Source: Aselliscus stoliczkanus (taxonomy: Eukaryota > Chordata > Mammalia > Chiroptera > Hipposideridae). Taken from it: 64,000 bases of DNA. The notes beneath the pieces were generated by a model, which searched no databases, had not been told where the DNA came from, and saw only the letters and a list, made by a program, of their open reading frames with translations. The position numbers were made by a program, and so were the translations under genes. The DNA lies in contig CM066738.1 of NCBI GenBank assembly GCA_033961575.1, positions 68,247,478 to 68,311,477 of the forward strand. The letters run 5' to 3'. Positions 12,651 through 24,782 of this stretch are shown piece by piece; the first letter of the stretch is position 1, and the number at the start of each line of letters is the position of its first letter.

Positions 12651-12772
12651 AAAGGAAAAACTGGTGGTTGCTGGCTGGGAGTGGAGAAGAGGGAGAGGGG
12701 GAAGGTTTGGGACAGTGTAGGTGTGACTACAATGTTGCTGCAGGTATATGGGGATGTAATTGATAAATTTTG
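12651..12772 (+). repeat. L1 3'UTR-like segment out of order
   Basis: ggaaaaactggtggttgctg and the G-rich stretch after it resemble the true 3'UTR of the same element (12,898 onward), but this piece precedes the ORF2 C-terminal segment. It marks an internal rearrangement. Confidence 0.6.
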
Positions 12773-13360
12773 TGAAGAGACTATTATGTTGTGTGAAATA
12801 AGTCAGTCGGAGAAGGACAGGTACCATGTGATCTCACTTGTGTGTGGAGTCTGAAGAGCTGAGTGAACGATCAAAGTAAACAGACTTGTAGATGTAGAGG
12901 AAAAACTGAGGGTTGCTAGTTGAGAAGGGGGTGGGGATGGGGGAAGGGGAAGGGATTAAACAGCATAAATAGACAACTACAATATTGCCACAGGGATATG
13001 AAACACAGTTCGGGGAATATAATAATGTTGTAAAAATTTTGTGGCATGTCAGATAGTCACATGTCTTGTTAGGGAGACCACTTCATGGATGGAGTAGAGG
13101 CTTGATCACTGCACTGTACACCTGAAGCTGATGTTGTATAGTATTGTATGTCAACTGTAACTGAATATGTGGATGGTCACGGGATGTGGGGTATACTGTG
13201 GAGGGGAGTCAGGGGAGTTGTGATAGATATGTATGATATGGGCGGGGGAGTCGGGTGGCAAACTGGGGGAGGGGTGTTGTCACTTTGGGGGGTAAAGAGT
13301 ATAACTATTGCATTGTGTTGTACACCTGAAACTAATAAAAAAGAAAAGAAAAGAAAAAAA
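12773..13360 (+). repeat. L1 ORF2 C-terminus, 3'UTR and A-rich tail
   Basis: tgaaataagtcagtcggaga to ggagtctgaagagctgag is the end of ORF2. A polypurine 3'UTR follows (gaagggggtggggatggggg) and it ends in taataaaaaagaaaagaaaa. It parallels 43,810-44,378. Confidence 0.85.
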
Positions 13361-13975
13361 TATAGGGAATCAACAGTATACTAGATGAAGCAGAGGATCC
13401 AACCAGTGATGTAAAAGATAAGGTAGCAGAAAACACCCAGCCAGAACAGCAAAAAGAAAAAATAATCCAAAAAATTGAGGACAGTTTAGGGGGCTCGGGG
13501 ACAATATCACGCATACCAACATTTGTATTATAGGGATATCAGAAGGAGAGAGAGCAAGGAATTGAAAGGCCATATGAAGGAATAATGACAGAAAACGTCC
13601 CTAACCTGGTGAAGGAAATAGACATACAAGCTCAGAAAGCACAGCAAGACCCAAACAAGATAAACCTAAAGAGGCCAACACCAAGACACATTATAATTAA
13701 AATGCAAAGGTTAAAGACAGAGAGATTCTTAAAAGCAGTAAGAGAAAAGCACTTTGTTACCTACAAAGGAGCATCCATAAGACTGGCAGGTGATTTCTCC
13801 ACATAAACTTTGCAGGGAAAGAGGGAGCATCAGGAAATATTCCAAGTCATGAAAAGCAACGACATACAACCAAGATTGCTTTACCAAGCAAGGCTGTCAT
13901 TTAGAATTGAAGGACAGATAAGGAGCTTCCCAGATAAGACTATTACAAGGAATCTTAGAGGGACTTCTTTAAGAC
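13361..13975 (+). pseudogene. Older L1 ORF1, second half
   Basis: Resumes the L1 interrupted at 9993. It has coiled-coil coding (tagatgaagcagaggatcca), then a readable stretch at 13,585-13,806 containing PTPRHIIIKMQRL, followed by a stop and further ORF1 C-terminal sequence. Several frameshifts. More decayed than the ORF1 at 11,129. Confidence 0.8.
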
Positions 13976-14720
13976 GGGAGGGGGGTTAAGGATGGGTGAA
14001 AGGGGAAAGGATTAAGAAGTACAAATTGGTTGTTACACAGTAGTCATGGGAATATAGGGTATAGCATAAGGAATATAGTCAATAGTATTGTAATAACTAT
14101 GTATGGTGCCAGATAGGTACTAGATCTATCAGGATGATAGATGGAAATGGGGTTGGGGGCAGGGTGAAAAAGGTGAAGGCATTAATAAATTTAAATTGGT
14201 AGTTAACACAGTATTGGGAGTATAATCAACAATGTTGTAAAGATCATGTAGGTGCCACATGGGCACTGGACTTATCAGGGGGATCACGTCATAGGCTGTG
14301 TAAATGCCTGACAAATACTGTATGATGTAACTTATGTGTGGAATCTAAAAAAAGAAGTCAAACTCCTAAAAATAGATAATAGAATGGTGATTGCCAGGGG
14401 CTGAAAGGTAGGAAAAATGAGATGTTGGTCAAAGGGTACAAAGTTCCAGTCATAAGATGAATATGTATGTTTTGAGGGTCTAATATTAAGCATAGTTTAT
14501 GTACTGTATTATATACTTGAAAATTGCTAAGAGAGTAGATCTTAAATGTTCTCACCACACACACACAAAATTGTAATTATGTGAGGTGATGGATATGCTA
14601 ACCTTATTGTGGTAACAATTTCACAATATACACACATGTATCAAATCATCAGCTTTAACTTCCACAATTTTATATGTCAATTATATCTCAAGGAAGCTGG
14701 AAAGAAGATTACATAGCTTC
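13976..14720 (+). repeat. L1 3'UTR fragments (two or more)
   Basis: After ORF1 the sequence goes straight to L1 3'-end phrases (ggggttaaggatgggtgaaa, ggaatatagtcaatagtatt) with no ORF2. From about 14,300 there is a second 3' end (acttatgtgtggaatctaaa, atggtgattgccaggggctg) of an older L1 type. Confidence 0.7.
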
Positions 14721-14744
14721 ATAAGGACATAAAATCATGGGACT

Positions 14745-14915
14745 AGAATTTTCTTTTAATTGTGATATAGTTTATATACCATAAATTTTACCCTTCGAAG
14801 TATACAATTCAGTGGTTTTCAGTATACTCACAAAGTTGTGCAACCATCACCGCTGTCTAATTCCAGGATACTTTCATTGCCCCAAAAAGAAACCCCATAC
14901 CCACTAGCAGTATGG
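14745..14915 (-). repeat. L1M-type 3' fragment, antisense
   Basis: caattcagtggttttcagta and gttgtgcaaccatcaccgct are the antisense 3' phrases of old L1M elements. Confidence 0.7.
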
Positions 14916-15134
14916 TCAGAATTAATATTTACTCCCAATCCAAAGATCTTTCCACTATCATAGTTTTATATGGATTTTCAATCTGTTTATCTTAAGGTAA
15001 TTAAAGTTTATTAAGTGTTTATATGTCTAAATAATCAATTATCAAACACTTGCTAGTACTTTGCTTAATTCTGTGCTGTTAACCATCTCAAACTTTCTGT
15101 CATTTTTTTTTTTTTTAATATCTACCAGATTCTT

Positions 15135-15563
15135 TTTTTCAAAAAGATTTTATTGGGGAAATGGGGGAAGGGAACAGCGTCTGGGAATTGGGGAAGAGGA
15201 ACAGACAACTCGCTGTCCCTTTGTTCCTCAGCCCAGCCATGGAAGACGTCGCTTCACTGGTCCTTGTTGGCACCATCACTGTGCTTTTCCTTGGTGAGGC
15301 AGTTTCACTAGCCATTGGGCAGCTGCTCATGGTGGCTCCTGGCCGCTCACACTGACTGCTGGCCAGCCTACGGCAGCCCACTGCAGCCTACACCTTTGCG
15401 GTGGACTCACAGCAGTCCAGCTCCAGGTCGAGCTGTTGTTCATCATCTTAGCTGTAGATGGTGCAGTGTCACTGGCCTTTCATGTGGGATCCAAACCAGG
15501 GCCCTGCTGCTCAGAGCTGGAGTCCCAAGCCAACTTTTAAACAGCACACCACTCGGCCAGCCC
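15135..15563 (-). repeat. Long SINE (type B)
   Basis: Reverse copy: aaaagattttattggggaa tail through to ggccagccc. The 16-bp TSD TATCTACCAGATTCTT is at 15,119-15,134 and 15,564-15,579, with no mismatch. Confidence 0.95.
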
Positions 15564-16066
15564 TATCTACCAGATTCTTCAAGGTATATGGCACACTTAG
15601 GAACAGATCTTATGTACTCTAAACAGCCTCAGGAAAATCTTTGTTCTTTGGATGTGTAGCTCATCATCTCAAAGGAAATGAGACTGGTAAGTTTTACAGA
15701 GAATAAGTGAGACTTTAGAAAAAAAAAGCTTAAAGAAATTATTTATTCTGAAGCCTTTTACAAAAGGAAAACTTTTTTTTTTTTTAAATTTCACAGTTTT
15801 CGAAGAAAATCCACAACTAACCATAGGTCCTTAAGATGCGTAAGGGGAGCCTAAATATTTTCCTGAAGAGAAATTCAAATTAATTTTAAAAGTTTTTCAT
15901 GATAACATAAACCAAATTTTTCAGTCTGTGGTTTTCAAAACATCAGTTCCTTGGTCTCTAGCTTTGTTTCTATTTTAACTTGTTGGAATTAGTTTTACAT
16001 AAAATAAACATCAGTGCCAATTTTTTATTTCATGCCAAAATTACCAGGCCTCCAAAAGAAAAATCT

Positions 16067-16205
16067 ATTTTTTTTTTTTTTTTTTTTAGCTGAGCCATCC
16101 TGCTATCTGTTGGCAGCTCAGTGGCTGCTCAGCGAACTGCTGTTGCTCAGAGCTCAGCTCGCACTCTTGAGTGAGCTCTTAACCAACTGAGCCACTCGGC
16201 CGGCC
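16067..16205 (-). repeat. Head-only SINE (type D, type-C head)
   Basis: Poly-T then agctgagccatcctgctatc through ggccggcc. The 10-bp TSD AGAAAAATCT flanks it. This is a roughly 135-bp element built from the type C head only. Confidence 0.9.
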
Positions 16206-16490
16206 AGAAAAATCTCTTCTTTAAAGTTAGTCACGTTTGGATTATTTAAATAGTATCCTCTAAAGTGTGAGTCCTTATACACACTTTGATTCTTCAGAGC
16301 ATGGTTGTTGATTCTTTAGTAAACATGGTTTCAAGTATTTATAAGGACATAGGCCCATGCAAATTAATGACCAAAACTCAGGGCTCAAATCACTTGAAAT
16401 GGTTATAGGCTAGTCAACCAATGAAAGAAATGAAACTGATGATAATGACAATTCAGCTAAAAGATAATTTTTAAAAAATAGCTGGTTGTT

Positions 16491-16775
16491 TTTTTTTTTA
16501 ATTTTTATTTATTTATTTATTTTATTTTTTACAACAGTGCAATAGTTATACTTTTTACCCCTCAAAGTGACAACCCCCTTCCCCTATCTGCTGCCCCACT
16601 CCCCCCCATATCATATATATCTATTACAACTCCCCTGACCCCGCTCCCACACTGCACTCCTCATCCTGTGACTATATATATCTATCTATCTCTCTATATA
16701 TCTATATATCTATATATAGATATATAGATATACATTCAATCACAGTTAACATTCAATATTATACAACATCAGTAG
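16491..16775 (-). mobile_element. 5'-truncated L1 3' end, antisense
   Basis: gcaatagttatactttttac and cctcaaagtgacaaccccct mark the antisense L1 3'UTR. A TAGCTGGTT-type TSD lies on both sides (about 16,480 and 16,772). It includes a TATC/ATAG-rich microsatellite. Confidence 0.85.
16670..16732. repeat. TATC/TATA imperfect palindromic microsatellite
   Basis: Runs of tatatctatctatctc followed by ctatatatagatatatag form an imperfect inverted repeat inside the L1 3'UTR. Confidence 0.8.
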
Positions 16776-16940
16776 CTGGTTCTTTTAAGTAAAACAAACA
16801 AAAAATAAATATAAACTGTAATAATTGATTGTATTAGTCTCTAATTTAAATTTCCAGAAAAAAAACTATACATTTTAACATTAATTTGGTAAGATACTAA
16901 TTCCTTTATTCTGAAAAGAAAATCCCAATAAAACCTTTGA

Positions 16941-17381
16941 GGGCCGGCCGAGTGGCACATTGGTTAGGAGCCAGCTCTGAGCAGCAGGGCCCCAGCTCAG
17001 ATCCCACATATGAGGTCCAATGATACTGCCCTCTATAACTAAGGTGGTGAACAACAGTTCCACCTGGAACTGGGCTGCTGTGAGTCGCCGGCGATGGTGT
17101 GGGCTGTAGCCTCTGCTGCAGTAGGCTGCCATAGGCTACAGTGAGTGGCTGGCAGCCAGCGTGAGCTGCCAAGAGCAGCCTTGAGCAGCCGTCCAGAGGG
17201 TGAAGACTGATCTGCCTTACCCAGGAAGAGCGCAATTATAATACCAACATGGGCCAGTGAAGCAACGTCCTCCACAACTAGACTGAAGAACAAAAGGACA
17301 GCAACTTGTCTGTTCCCCGTCCCTGATTCCCCAACGCTGTTCTCCTCCCCCAATCCCCCAATAAAATCTTTAAATAAAAAT
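16941..17381 (+). repeat. Long SINE (type B)
   Basis: GGGCCGGCCGAGTGGCAC head, internal GGCTGGCAGCC block and AATAAAATCTTTAAAT tail. ACCTTTGA repeats at 16,933-16,940 and 17,382-17,389. Confidence 0.92.
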
Positions 17382-17584
17382 ACCTTTGAAAATTTATTAA
17401 TATTTACATTCCTTGTATTTTAAAACAAAGAAAGTGTCCTGCCATTAATTTCCAGTTTTCCAATTAATAAAGTCATATCCCTTTCAATACAATAAAAACT
17501 AAAATATACATAATTTATCAGGTGATATTCTATAAATGTTTTATGAATGAATAACCTTACCTAGTGTTGGGTTAGTATTAACTG

Positions 17585-18025
17585 GGGTTTTGTTTTTTGT
17601 TTGTTTGTTTTTTGTTTTTGTTTTTTTTATTAGGGAATTGGGGAGGGGGAACAATGTTGGGGAATTTGGGAAGGGAATCAGCCAAGTTTTTGTCCTTCAA
17701 TCTTAGTTGTGGAGGACACAGCTAGCTCAACTCCAAGTCCAGTCACAATCTGGCCACTCATTGGCAGCTCTCAGCCACTCAGCTTAAGGTGCCATGTCCA
17801 ATCTTAGTTGCAGGTAGGCGTAGCTCAGCATTCCATGCAGGAGTTGAACAGGCAACCTTGTTGTCAGGAGCATGTGCTCTCCCCAGCTGAGCTATCCTGC
17901 CACCTGTTGGCAGCTCAGTGGCAGCTCAGCTCAGGCGCAGCTCACTGGCCCATGTGGGAGTTGAACCAGCAACCCTGTTGCTCAGAGCTCGCACTCTTAA
18001 CCAACTGAACGACTCGGCTGGCCCC
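17585..18025 (-). repeat. Long tRNA-dimer SINE (type C)
   Basis: Reverse multi-unit copy with the tail complement (attagggaattggggaggg). The TSD AGTATTAACTG is at 17,574-17,584 and 18,026-18,036. Confidence 0.93.
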
Positions 18026-18300
18026 AGTATTAACTGTTTAATGAATCTAATCACTGATTTATGGTTACCATAGAAGGCTTAATTATAATTACCTAGATAT
18101 TTTGTATATAGCAAGGTAAGTATTTATGCTGCACATATAGTTATTTCTCAGATATTTGGCTTTTTAAAGTCATGGTTTAGGGGAGGTATCATTGGAAGAC
18201 TCACTTGAGAGATGTCAAGTGTTATATTTAATACCTGCTGGGTTGTTTTTTTTTTTCGGAATTGAATTCAATCTTTTTAGTATAGTCTCATACATCTTTT

Positions 18301-18722
18301 TTTTTTTTTTTAAGATTTTTATGGGGGAATTAGTGGAGGGGAACAGCGTTGGGGAATTGGGGAACAGACGAGTTGCTTCCTTTTTGTTCTTCAGTTTAGT
18401 TGTGGAAGACGTTGCTTCAGTGGCCCATGTTGGTATTATCATTACGCTCTTCCCGGCTGAGGCAGTCGCTCACTGGTCATTGCACGGCCACTCACGGTGT
18501 CTCACAAAAGCTCATACCAGTTGCTAGCCAGCCTCACAGTTGCTAGTCACCGTCACGGGCGACTCATAGTAGCCAAGCTCCAGGTCGAGCTGTTGTTCAC
18601 CATCTTTAGCTGTAGAGGGTGCAGCGTCACTGGCCCTCTCGTGTGGGATCTGAACCAGAGCCCTGCTGCTCAGAGCTGGCGTCCCCAAGCCAACTCCTAA
18701 CCAATGCACCACTCGGCCGTCC
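18301..18722 (-). repeat. Long SINE (type B)
   Basis: Reverse copy with the TSD CTCATACATCTTTT at both ends. Confidence 0.93.
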
Positions 18723-18954
18723 CTCATACATCTTTTTAAGTTTGCTGCAACCCTTTCTTAGGGAATATAAATTATAAAATAAAGAATTTTCTATAAATTT
18801 GTAGAACTCCACATTGCTTGTTTATATGTTGCTGATTATACAGACAATTTATTAATTGTAATTATTCCAGATTTTGGACCAATAAATGCTGTTTTACATG
18901 GCCATTGTAATAATATTTAAAAATAATTTATTTTCTGTAATCACCATGACTTTC

Positions 18955-19110
18955 AGTACTTAACCTCTTCAAGCCTTGAGGAATCCAATCTGTAAATGCA
19001 GATAATCCCACCAATTCCAGGATTATTATAAGGATTCAGTGAATTATGTAGGTAAAGCACTTGGGACATGGTGAGGATTCAAGAAAAGGCAGCCATTGTT
19101 ATCAGTCCTA
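18955..19110 (+). repeat. MIR-like SINE fragment
   Basis: acttaacctcttcaagcctt, aatctgtaaatgcagataat and aaagcacttgggacatggtg follow the MIR 3' half. Confidence 0.65.
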
Positions 19111-19527
19111 GTATCTGTACTGCCAATCTCATTATTTCTTTCAGACAACCTAAAACGTTTTGTCGAAGCATGGATCTTATGTTAAATATTTGTTGCATAT
19201 GTTATTCCTTTAGTAAGAAGAAAAATTAGGTAGCTATTTCAAGCAATGAAAAGATGTTTATATATAGACCAAAGAAACATAGATACACTTTGCTAAAGGA
19301 TTAAATGCATTGTGGTTTATACCACATAATAAGATCTGGTCAGGTTTTAACTTGTTCAGACACAATTGTGAAAAATAATGATCTGTTCTACTGAAAATAT
19401 AAAAATGTTTAGACTGAAAAAAAAAACAAAAACATGTTTTCAAAAGCATAGATTTATTCTAAACACATTTCTTTAAACCCCAGCCACAGTTAGCTTACAA
19501 AATATCTAATAATAAAAGGTTCTTTAG

Positions 19528-19596
19528 TACACCTTAAGCTGATGTTGTATAATATTGTATGTCAACTGTAATTGAATATATATTTTTTAAAAAGTT
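19528..19596 (+). repeat. Short L1 3'UTR fragment
   Basis: gtacaccttaagctgatgtt and attgtatgtcaactgtaatt match the terminal part of the L1 at 13,110-13,165. Confidence 0.75.
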
Positions 19597-19600
19597 CTTT

Positions 19601-19701
19601 TTTTTTTTAGGGCAGTGTCACTGGCCCTCATATGTGGGACCCGAACCGGGGCCGCTGGCTTCCCAAACCAGCGCTTAACCACTGCGCCACTCAGCCGGCC
19701 C
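19601..19701 (-). repeat. Short SINE (type A)
   Basis: Well-preserved reverse head. The TSD TAAAAAGTTCTTT is present on both sides. Confidence 0.93.
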
Positions 19702-20153
19702 TAAAAAGTTCTTTAACATCAACTGTTTTGTGATCTGATAATCTGATGTCTAAACCTTTGATGTAGGTAAACATTCTAACTTTGACTTCTTGCCTTCAAG
19801 CAAAATTATGTTCTACTTTTCATAACCCAGTTGTAAAGATTTCCAGGAAGTAGCAATCTGGTAGCAATTTTAGTGGTGTTTAAACTCAATGTCAGAGATG
19901 CTGACATATTATGACCACATATCAGTTTAATATATCAGAAAAGTAAAGACCAAACACTTGGTAATAGCTGTAGAAATTGCAAATATATGTCTTGGGCAAA
20001 AACTACAAGGCTATAGGACAGAGATACCAAATGGGTTTCAACATGTAACACCAATATTAGGTGGTTGATGCCTGGATCCTTGTGTTGAGAATTTTAAGAG
20101 GTAAGTTAGTGCTCTGGAAGAAAGTATGCTATGATCTAAAAGCAATGACTGCC

Positions 20154-20568
20154 AGGCCGGCCAAGTGGCTCAGTTGGTTAAGAGTGTGAGCTCTGAGCAA
20201 CAGGGTCACCAATTCGATTCCCACATGGACCAGTGAATTGCGACTGAGCTGAGCTGCCATTGAGATGCCAACATGTGGCAGTATTGCTCAGCTGGTGAGA
20301 GCACGTGCTCCTAACAAGGTTTCCAGTTCAACTCCTGTATGGGATGGTGGGCTACACCCACCCGCAATTGAATGCAACACCTTAAGCTGAGTGGCCATAA
20401 GCTGCCAACGGGCAGCCAGATGGCGACTGGACTTGGAGCTGAGCTAGATGCACCTTTCACAACTAAGACTGAAGGACAACAACTTGGCTGTTCCCCTTCT
20501 CCAATTCCCCAATAAAATCTTTAAAGAAAAAAAAAAATCCCGTAGATTAAAAAATAATAAAAATAAAT
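20154..20568 (+). repeat. Long tRNA-dimer SINE (type C)
   Basis: GGCCGGCCAAGTGGCTCAG head, repeated tRNA-like units and AATAAAATCTTTAAAG tail. The TSD AAAAG[C/T]AATGACTGCC flanks it at 20,138-20,153 and 20,569-20,584. Confidence 0.93.
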
Positions 20569-21403
20569 AAAAGTAATGACTGCCCTGAGAAGGCAGGAGG
20601 GACTGATTGGCCAGCTCTGTTCTAGTTTTGGGGGCTTACATATGGCTCAAGGCAACTGGAGTTCCAGTATTGGGGTCCTACCATCTTATATCCTTATATG
20701 CTTCTTGCTGTGCATCTGCTGCATCCTCTCTCTGAAAAATGGCTCCCCTGATCCCATACCCACCCCACTCTATGCATGAGGCAGGAGGTGCTGCCTTCAT
20801 ATCAGCTGAGTTTACTGTCAGCAGTACAGGTAAGTAGTAGAGACTAAATAGTGGTTCTCATTGCAAAGAACAGAGACAGTCTCTACTCAATTCAATCTGA
20901 AAAAGAATTTAATGGAGGAAATTCAGAAAATGGACAGAAGATTGGTGGAGCAGGCCCAGGCAGGAACCAAGGAAGGCGAGGCAGAGTCCAGGTTCTGCCA
21001 CAGAGATGGTCTGCTTAGATGCAGGCACCATCAACACGGAACACTTGTTGCCTACTGCTATTGGACTGCCCTACCCTGGACACTCACCTTCTGACACTGG
21101 CCTCTCAACTCCACCACATCCACCATGAATAATCTCTGAGTCACCTTGTATTACTCCCTCAAAATTCAAAATTCCTGAGAGTAGCGATACTCAGATCATA
21201 AGGCTACAGTCGAGCGATTGGTAGAGGATTGATTCTCAGAGAAGAGGAATTTGGTTTAAACAGATACCCTCAAAAAGTGTCCACTGCATGCTATACCTGT
21301 ATTTGCTAGGTGGAAGGCATGTGAGAAAATGCCTGGTACCATCCAGCGTAGGAGCTGTTGTCCCAGAAGAGTGAGGAACCAAGGTGAGAGTATGAAAAGT
21401 TTG

Positions 21404-21514
21404 TGGGCCGGCCGAGTGGCACGGTGGTTAAGAGCTAGCTTGAGATGCCAGCAGCCCCGGTTCGGGTCCCACATATGAGGGCCAGTGATACTGCCCTCAA
21501 AAAAAAAAGAAAAC
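21404..21514 (+). repeat. Short SINE (type A)
   Basis: GGGCCGGCCGAGTGGCACGG head ending CTGCCCTC(A)n. The TSD AAAAGTTTG is present on both sides. Confidence 0.92.
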
Positions 21515-23640
21515 AAAAGTTTGAAGTTATGGGTAAGGCTGCCTAGGGATAGACAAATAGGGACCAGGAAGAACTAAAGCCAGGAACTTCGCTAGATATA
21601 ACAGGCATGGGACCAAATTGTGGGAAAATCAGAAAGAACTGAAGTGAGAAGTAAACCAAGAGACACCTCAAAGTAGATTCCAACAGCAAAGATTAGATTT
21701 CCAAAAATAGTCCTGGAGCTAGGGAGGCACACCAGGCACAGGAATTCTAAGACTGTAGACCAGGCAGTCATGTAGAAGCTAGAAGCTAGAGAGTATAATA
21801 AAATAGAGCAAAAAGATGGGCTGGAATTGCTAAAGCTCATTTAAAACTGACATTTGTCACATCTATTTGTTGTAGGATGTATCCTTATGCATCCAATGAA
21901 TTAGATCTCTTAGACAGTCCTGGCTGGGTTGAGAAGAAGTAATATCTGTAATACACAATTACCAGCCCTTGAGGCAATGCGGGCTTCAGGAACATTCAGA
22001 AATTGATGAGTTGTTGCACCTCTCCACTAACCTGAGCATAATGAGCCTAATAATGGTCAAGGACGAATACTTTTGCCTAATCCTCCAAATCTTTGCTTAG
22101 AGGGGTCCTCATATTCTCCTCATATTCTTCCTAACTGGGCCTATGAGCAATTTGGCCAGGTGGAGGAGGCAAGGCTATGGTGGTGCAGATAACATTAGGC
22201 ACCGGGTGTAATGAAAAGATCCAGACTTTGAGTGGTTAGCACAAGTTCAGTAGAAAGTATGTCGGTGGTGGGGTGGGATACTGGGATGGTTATTAGAGAG
22301 CAGAGACCAGTGCCTGCACCCTGTGTAGGACTGGAGGGCTTCTACTTTTCAGGAAGAGAAAATCACCATCACAGTCTCAGTGAGGGAAGCAGCAGCAACA
22401 GATTGCTAACAGTAGGTAGGAGGCGTTTATCTTAAACAAACATTTCCGGGCAAAATCACATGTTCCAGGTGAGAGCAAGTATGCCCCACCTAAATTCAAA
22501 TTTTTTAAACTTTCAAGACATTGTAAGCATTAATAAACTTAAATAAATGATGCATTTCACTTCTGTAGAGACTTAATGAATTTCATTCATTTTGTTTGTT
22601 TCAAGCTTTCCCCTAAGCTTTTTTATCCAGAAGAATCTCCCATGGATCCAAGACTTAGGTCCCTTATCACTCTTTAACACATACAATCCCAAACCACTAT
22701 GGTTGTGTGGGAGGGACACCGATGTGCTTCTTTTGTATGATTCATGAATGAACAGATTTTTACTTAAAAGCAATTTCTATTCTACCAAATCCAAATTCAG
22801 TGATGGAGACCCTCCCCTCTCTTCCTTTTCCCCTCCCCTCCCTGCTTGGGATTGTATGATGAATATTCCAAAAAAGAAAACAGGGACTGAGGTAATAAAA
22901 AGAATCAAAATGAGGGTGGAGAGAAGGAAACTAAATGAGTTAATATAACCTATAACATGTAGGAGAGATTTTGACACCCTCTCCCACCTTTAAAACTACA
23001 TGCAGAACATCTTCAAAGCCACTTCACCCTTTAGACTGGGGTAAACTAGTATTTTAGACTTGATTTTTTTGAATTTGAGAGTTTAGAACAACAAACATAT
23101 TATCTTTATTTTATTTAAAAGTTTAGAAACAGCCCAAGGAATTTATTTTCTAGTTAAAAAAAAAAAAAGCTGAATATAAATTTATATGAAATTTTTAATG
23201 CCTACAATAAATAGTCAATGGCAAATAAATGGCTAAATCAAATAAAGCACTGTTCCCTGTTATGGGTACCTTTTTGTTAGTATGAATGCCTATGCCAACC
23301 TTTGGTTGGTTCATTTGGTGAGCTGAAGAAAAACATTCTTCAAACCCTTATATGCAATTCCTGAATTCCTAGAATACCAGAATACTGACACATGATTGTA
23401 CTATTTCATATCTGGGGAAGATGATTGAATTTCACTAAAAACCACAGAAAAAGGAAACCAACAATCCCACATTAATAGTTCTGATAGCCCCACCAAAGAG
23501 GAAATACTAAGAGGAAGTCAACCTAAGAGTGTGACAGGGCAGATGTGATTTCAGCAGAAACGCCCATTTGAATAACCCTCATCTTTATCCTAGGCCCCTC
23601 TGGACTCGCTCTCTTCTCCAGCGACTGGCTACTAGGCAAA
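21515..23640. other. SINE-free stretch upstream of the CpG island
   Basis: No gene, SINE or L1 recognised in about 2.1 kb. It may contain upstream regulatory sequence, but no specific element is supported. Confidence 0.5.
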
Positions 23641-23649
23641 TAGGAAAGC

Positions 23650-23800
23650 TGCTTGGATTCAGATAAGCAGGATTCTAAATATTATAGCTGTGGCTGCGCC
23701 ACTTTCAGGGTCGCAGCCTCAGTTTCCATAGCTGTGAAACAGGATAATACTTATCCCAGTTCCCTACCTGGGATGTTGCCAGGATCGTGTAAAAAAAATA
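23650..23800 (+). repeat. MIR-like SINE
   Basis: tggctgcgccactttcaggg, cagcctcagtttccatagct and gtgaaacaggataatactta follow the MIR core. It lies directly upstream of the CpG island. Confidence 0.7.
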
Positions 23801-24239
23801 TGCTGTCCCAAGATAAGCCAAAGCCACCATCATTGGGAGAGTCGCCAACAAAACTCGGCTTCCTTCTACACACAAGGCTGGTTCGACCTAGTCAACAGGA
23901 AGTTCCTTGACGGGGATAGACTCGGAAGGAGGCCAGACGCGAGCGTTTTTGGACGGCAATCAGGCTTGTGATGAAGGTGTTAGTAACGCACCCCTGGCTC
24001 ACGCGGCTGGGCTGAGGTTTTACTATCAACGACAATGGGTGCGGAAGCATAGTACTGAGAAGCAAACAACCAACCAAAAAAACTCAACCCTGTCCTCCCC
24101 CACAAAAACAACGCCCCGAAGTCCTCCGCACCACAGAGAGCGGGTCGAAGGGAAAGGAGGAAAGCGTAGGGGGCGGAATCTATGCCTCCAGCTCCATCTG
24201 CTGCCGCAGCCCCGGCGGCTGCCCCAGGGTCCGCAGGGT

Positions 24240-24782
24240 GGGGAGGGGCGCTGTGGGCCGGGTCTCCGCGGGCAGAAGAGCCCCCTCTTCACGCCCCCTC
24301 GGCCGACGCTGCCTCGGGAATCCGCCCCGGACCCCGCCGCCATGTTGGGTCATGATAAGTGACTCGGGCTCGCCACCTAGGGGGACCGCGACAGGGAAGG
24401 CCCACAGCCCCGGGTGGCACGCGCCGGCGCAGGAAGGCGAGGGAGTCCTCCAGCCTGGGTGGGCGCGGCGCTGGTTCCAGTGAGCCGGCTGGCACCGCGC
24501 GCAGGTGGCCGCAGCCCCCGCCCCAGGTAGAGGGGCGGAGCCAGGAGTGAGGGCGGGCTCCGCGCCGAGGGGAGGTACTGAGTGAGGCCGAGGGGTAGGA
24601 GAGCCCGGGAATTCCCTCCTCCTGAAGTAACGAGTGAGGGGCCGGCTGCACAATCGTCGCTGGCGCAAGCCTCCCGGGACGAGGAGGTGGCAGGAGGGAG
24701 AGGGCCCTGCGGGCCTCGCCTCCGTCCCCCGCCACCCCGAGGCGCAGCAGCAGCGACCCATGTGAGCGCGACCGGAGGGCAG
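24240..24782 (+). other. Candidate non-coding first exon (ends at a splice donor)
   Basis: A CAG|GTACGC donor has its exon end at 24,782. Alternative donors are CAG|GTAGAG (exon end 24,526) and GAG|GTACTG (about 24,573). No convincing coding frame ends at these donors; short ATGs (24,341 and 24,759) are followed quickly by stops, fitting a 5'UTR exon. The left end is an arbitrary estimate. I do not recognise the gene. Confidence 0.4.

Larger units (their letters stand above)
10001..13360 (+). mobile_element. Younger L1 with intact 5' end, ORF2 core missing
   Basis: Starts gagggacttctggtaaaatg, a 5'-end L1 signature with a YY1-like AAAATGGCG. The 5'UTR is GC-rich to about 11,128. ORF1 (11,129-12,000) and an ORF2 endonuclease start (12,057 on) follow. 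After about 12,650 the order is scrambled: a 3'UTR-like piece, then the ORF2 C-terminal end, then 3'UTR and an A-rich tail. Reverse transcriptase sequence is absent. TATAGGG at 9994-10,000 and 13,361-13,367 is a plausible 7-bp TSD. Confidence 0.82.

Noticed and set aside
24380..24396. CTCF-like site (CCACCTAGGGGGACC)
   Set aside because: Several core positions disagree with the CTCF consensus when aligned on the AGGGGG block. Too weak to call.
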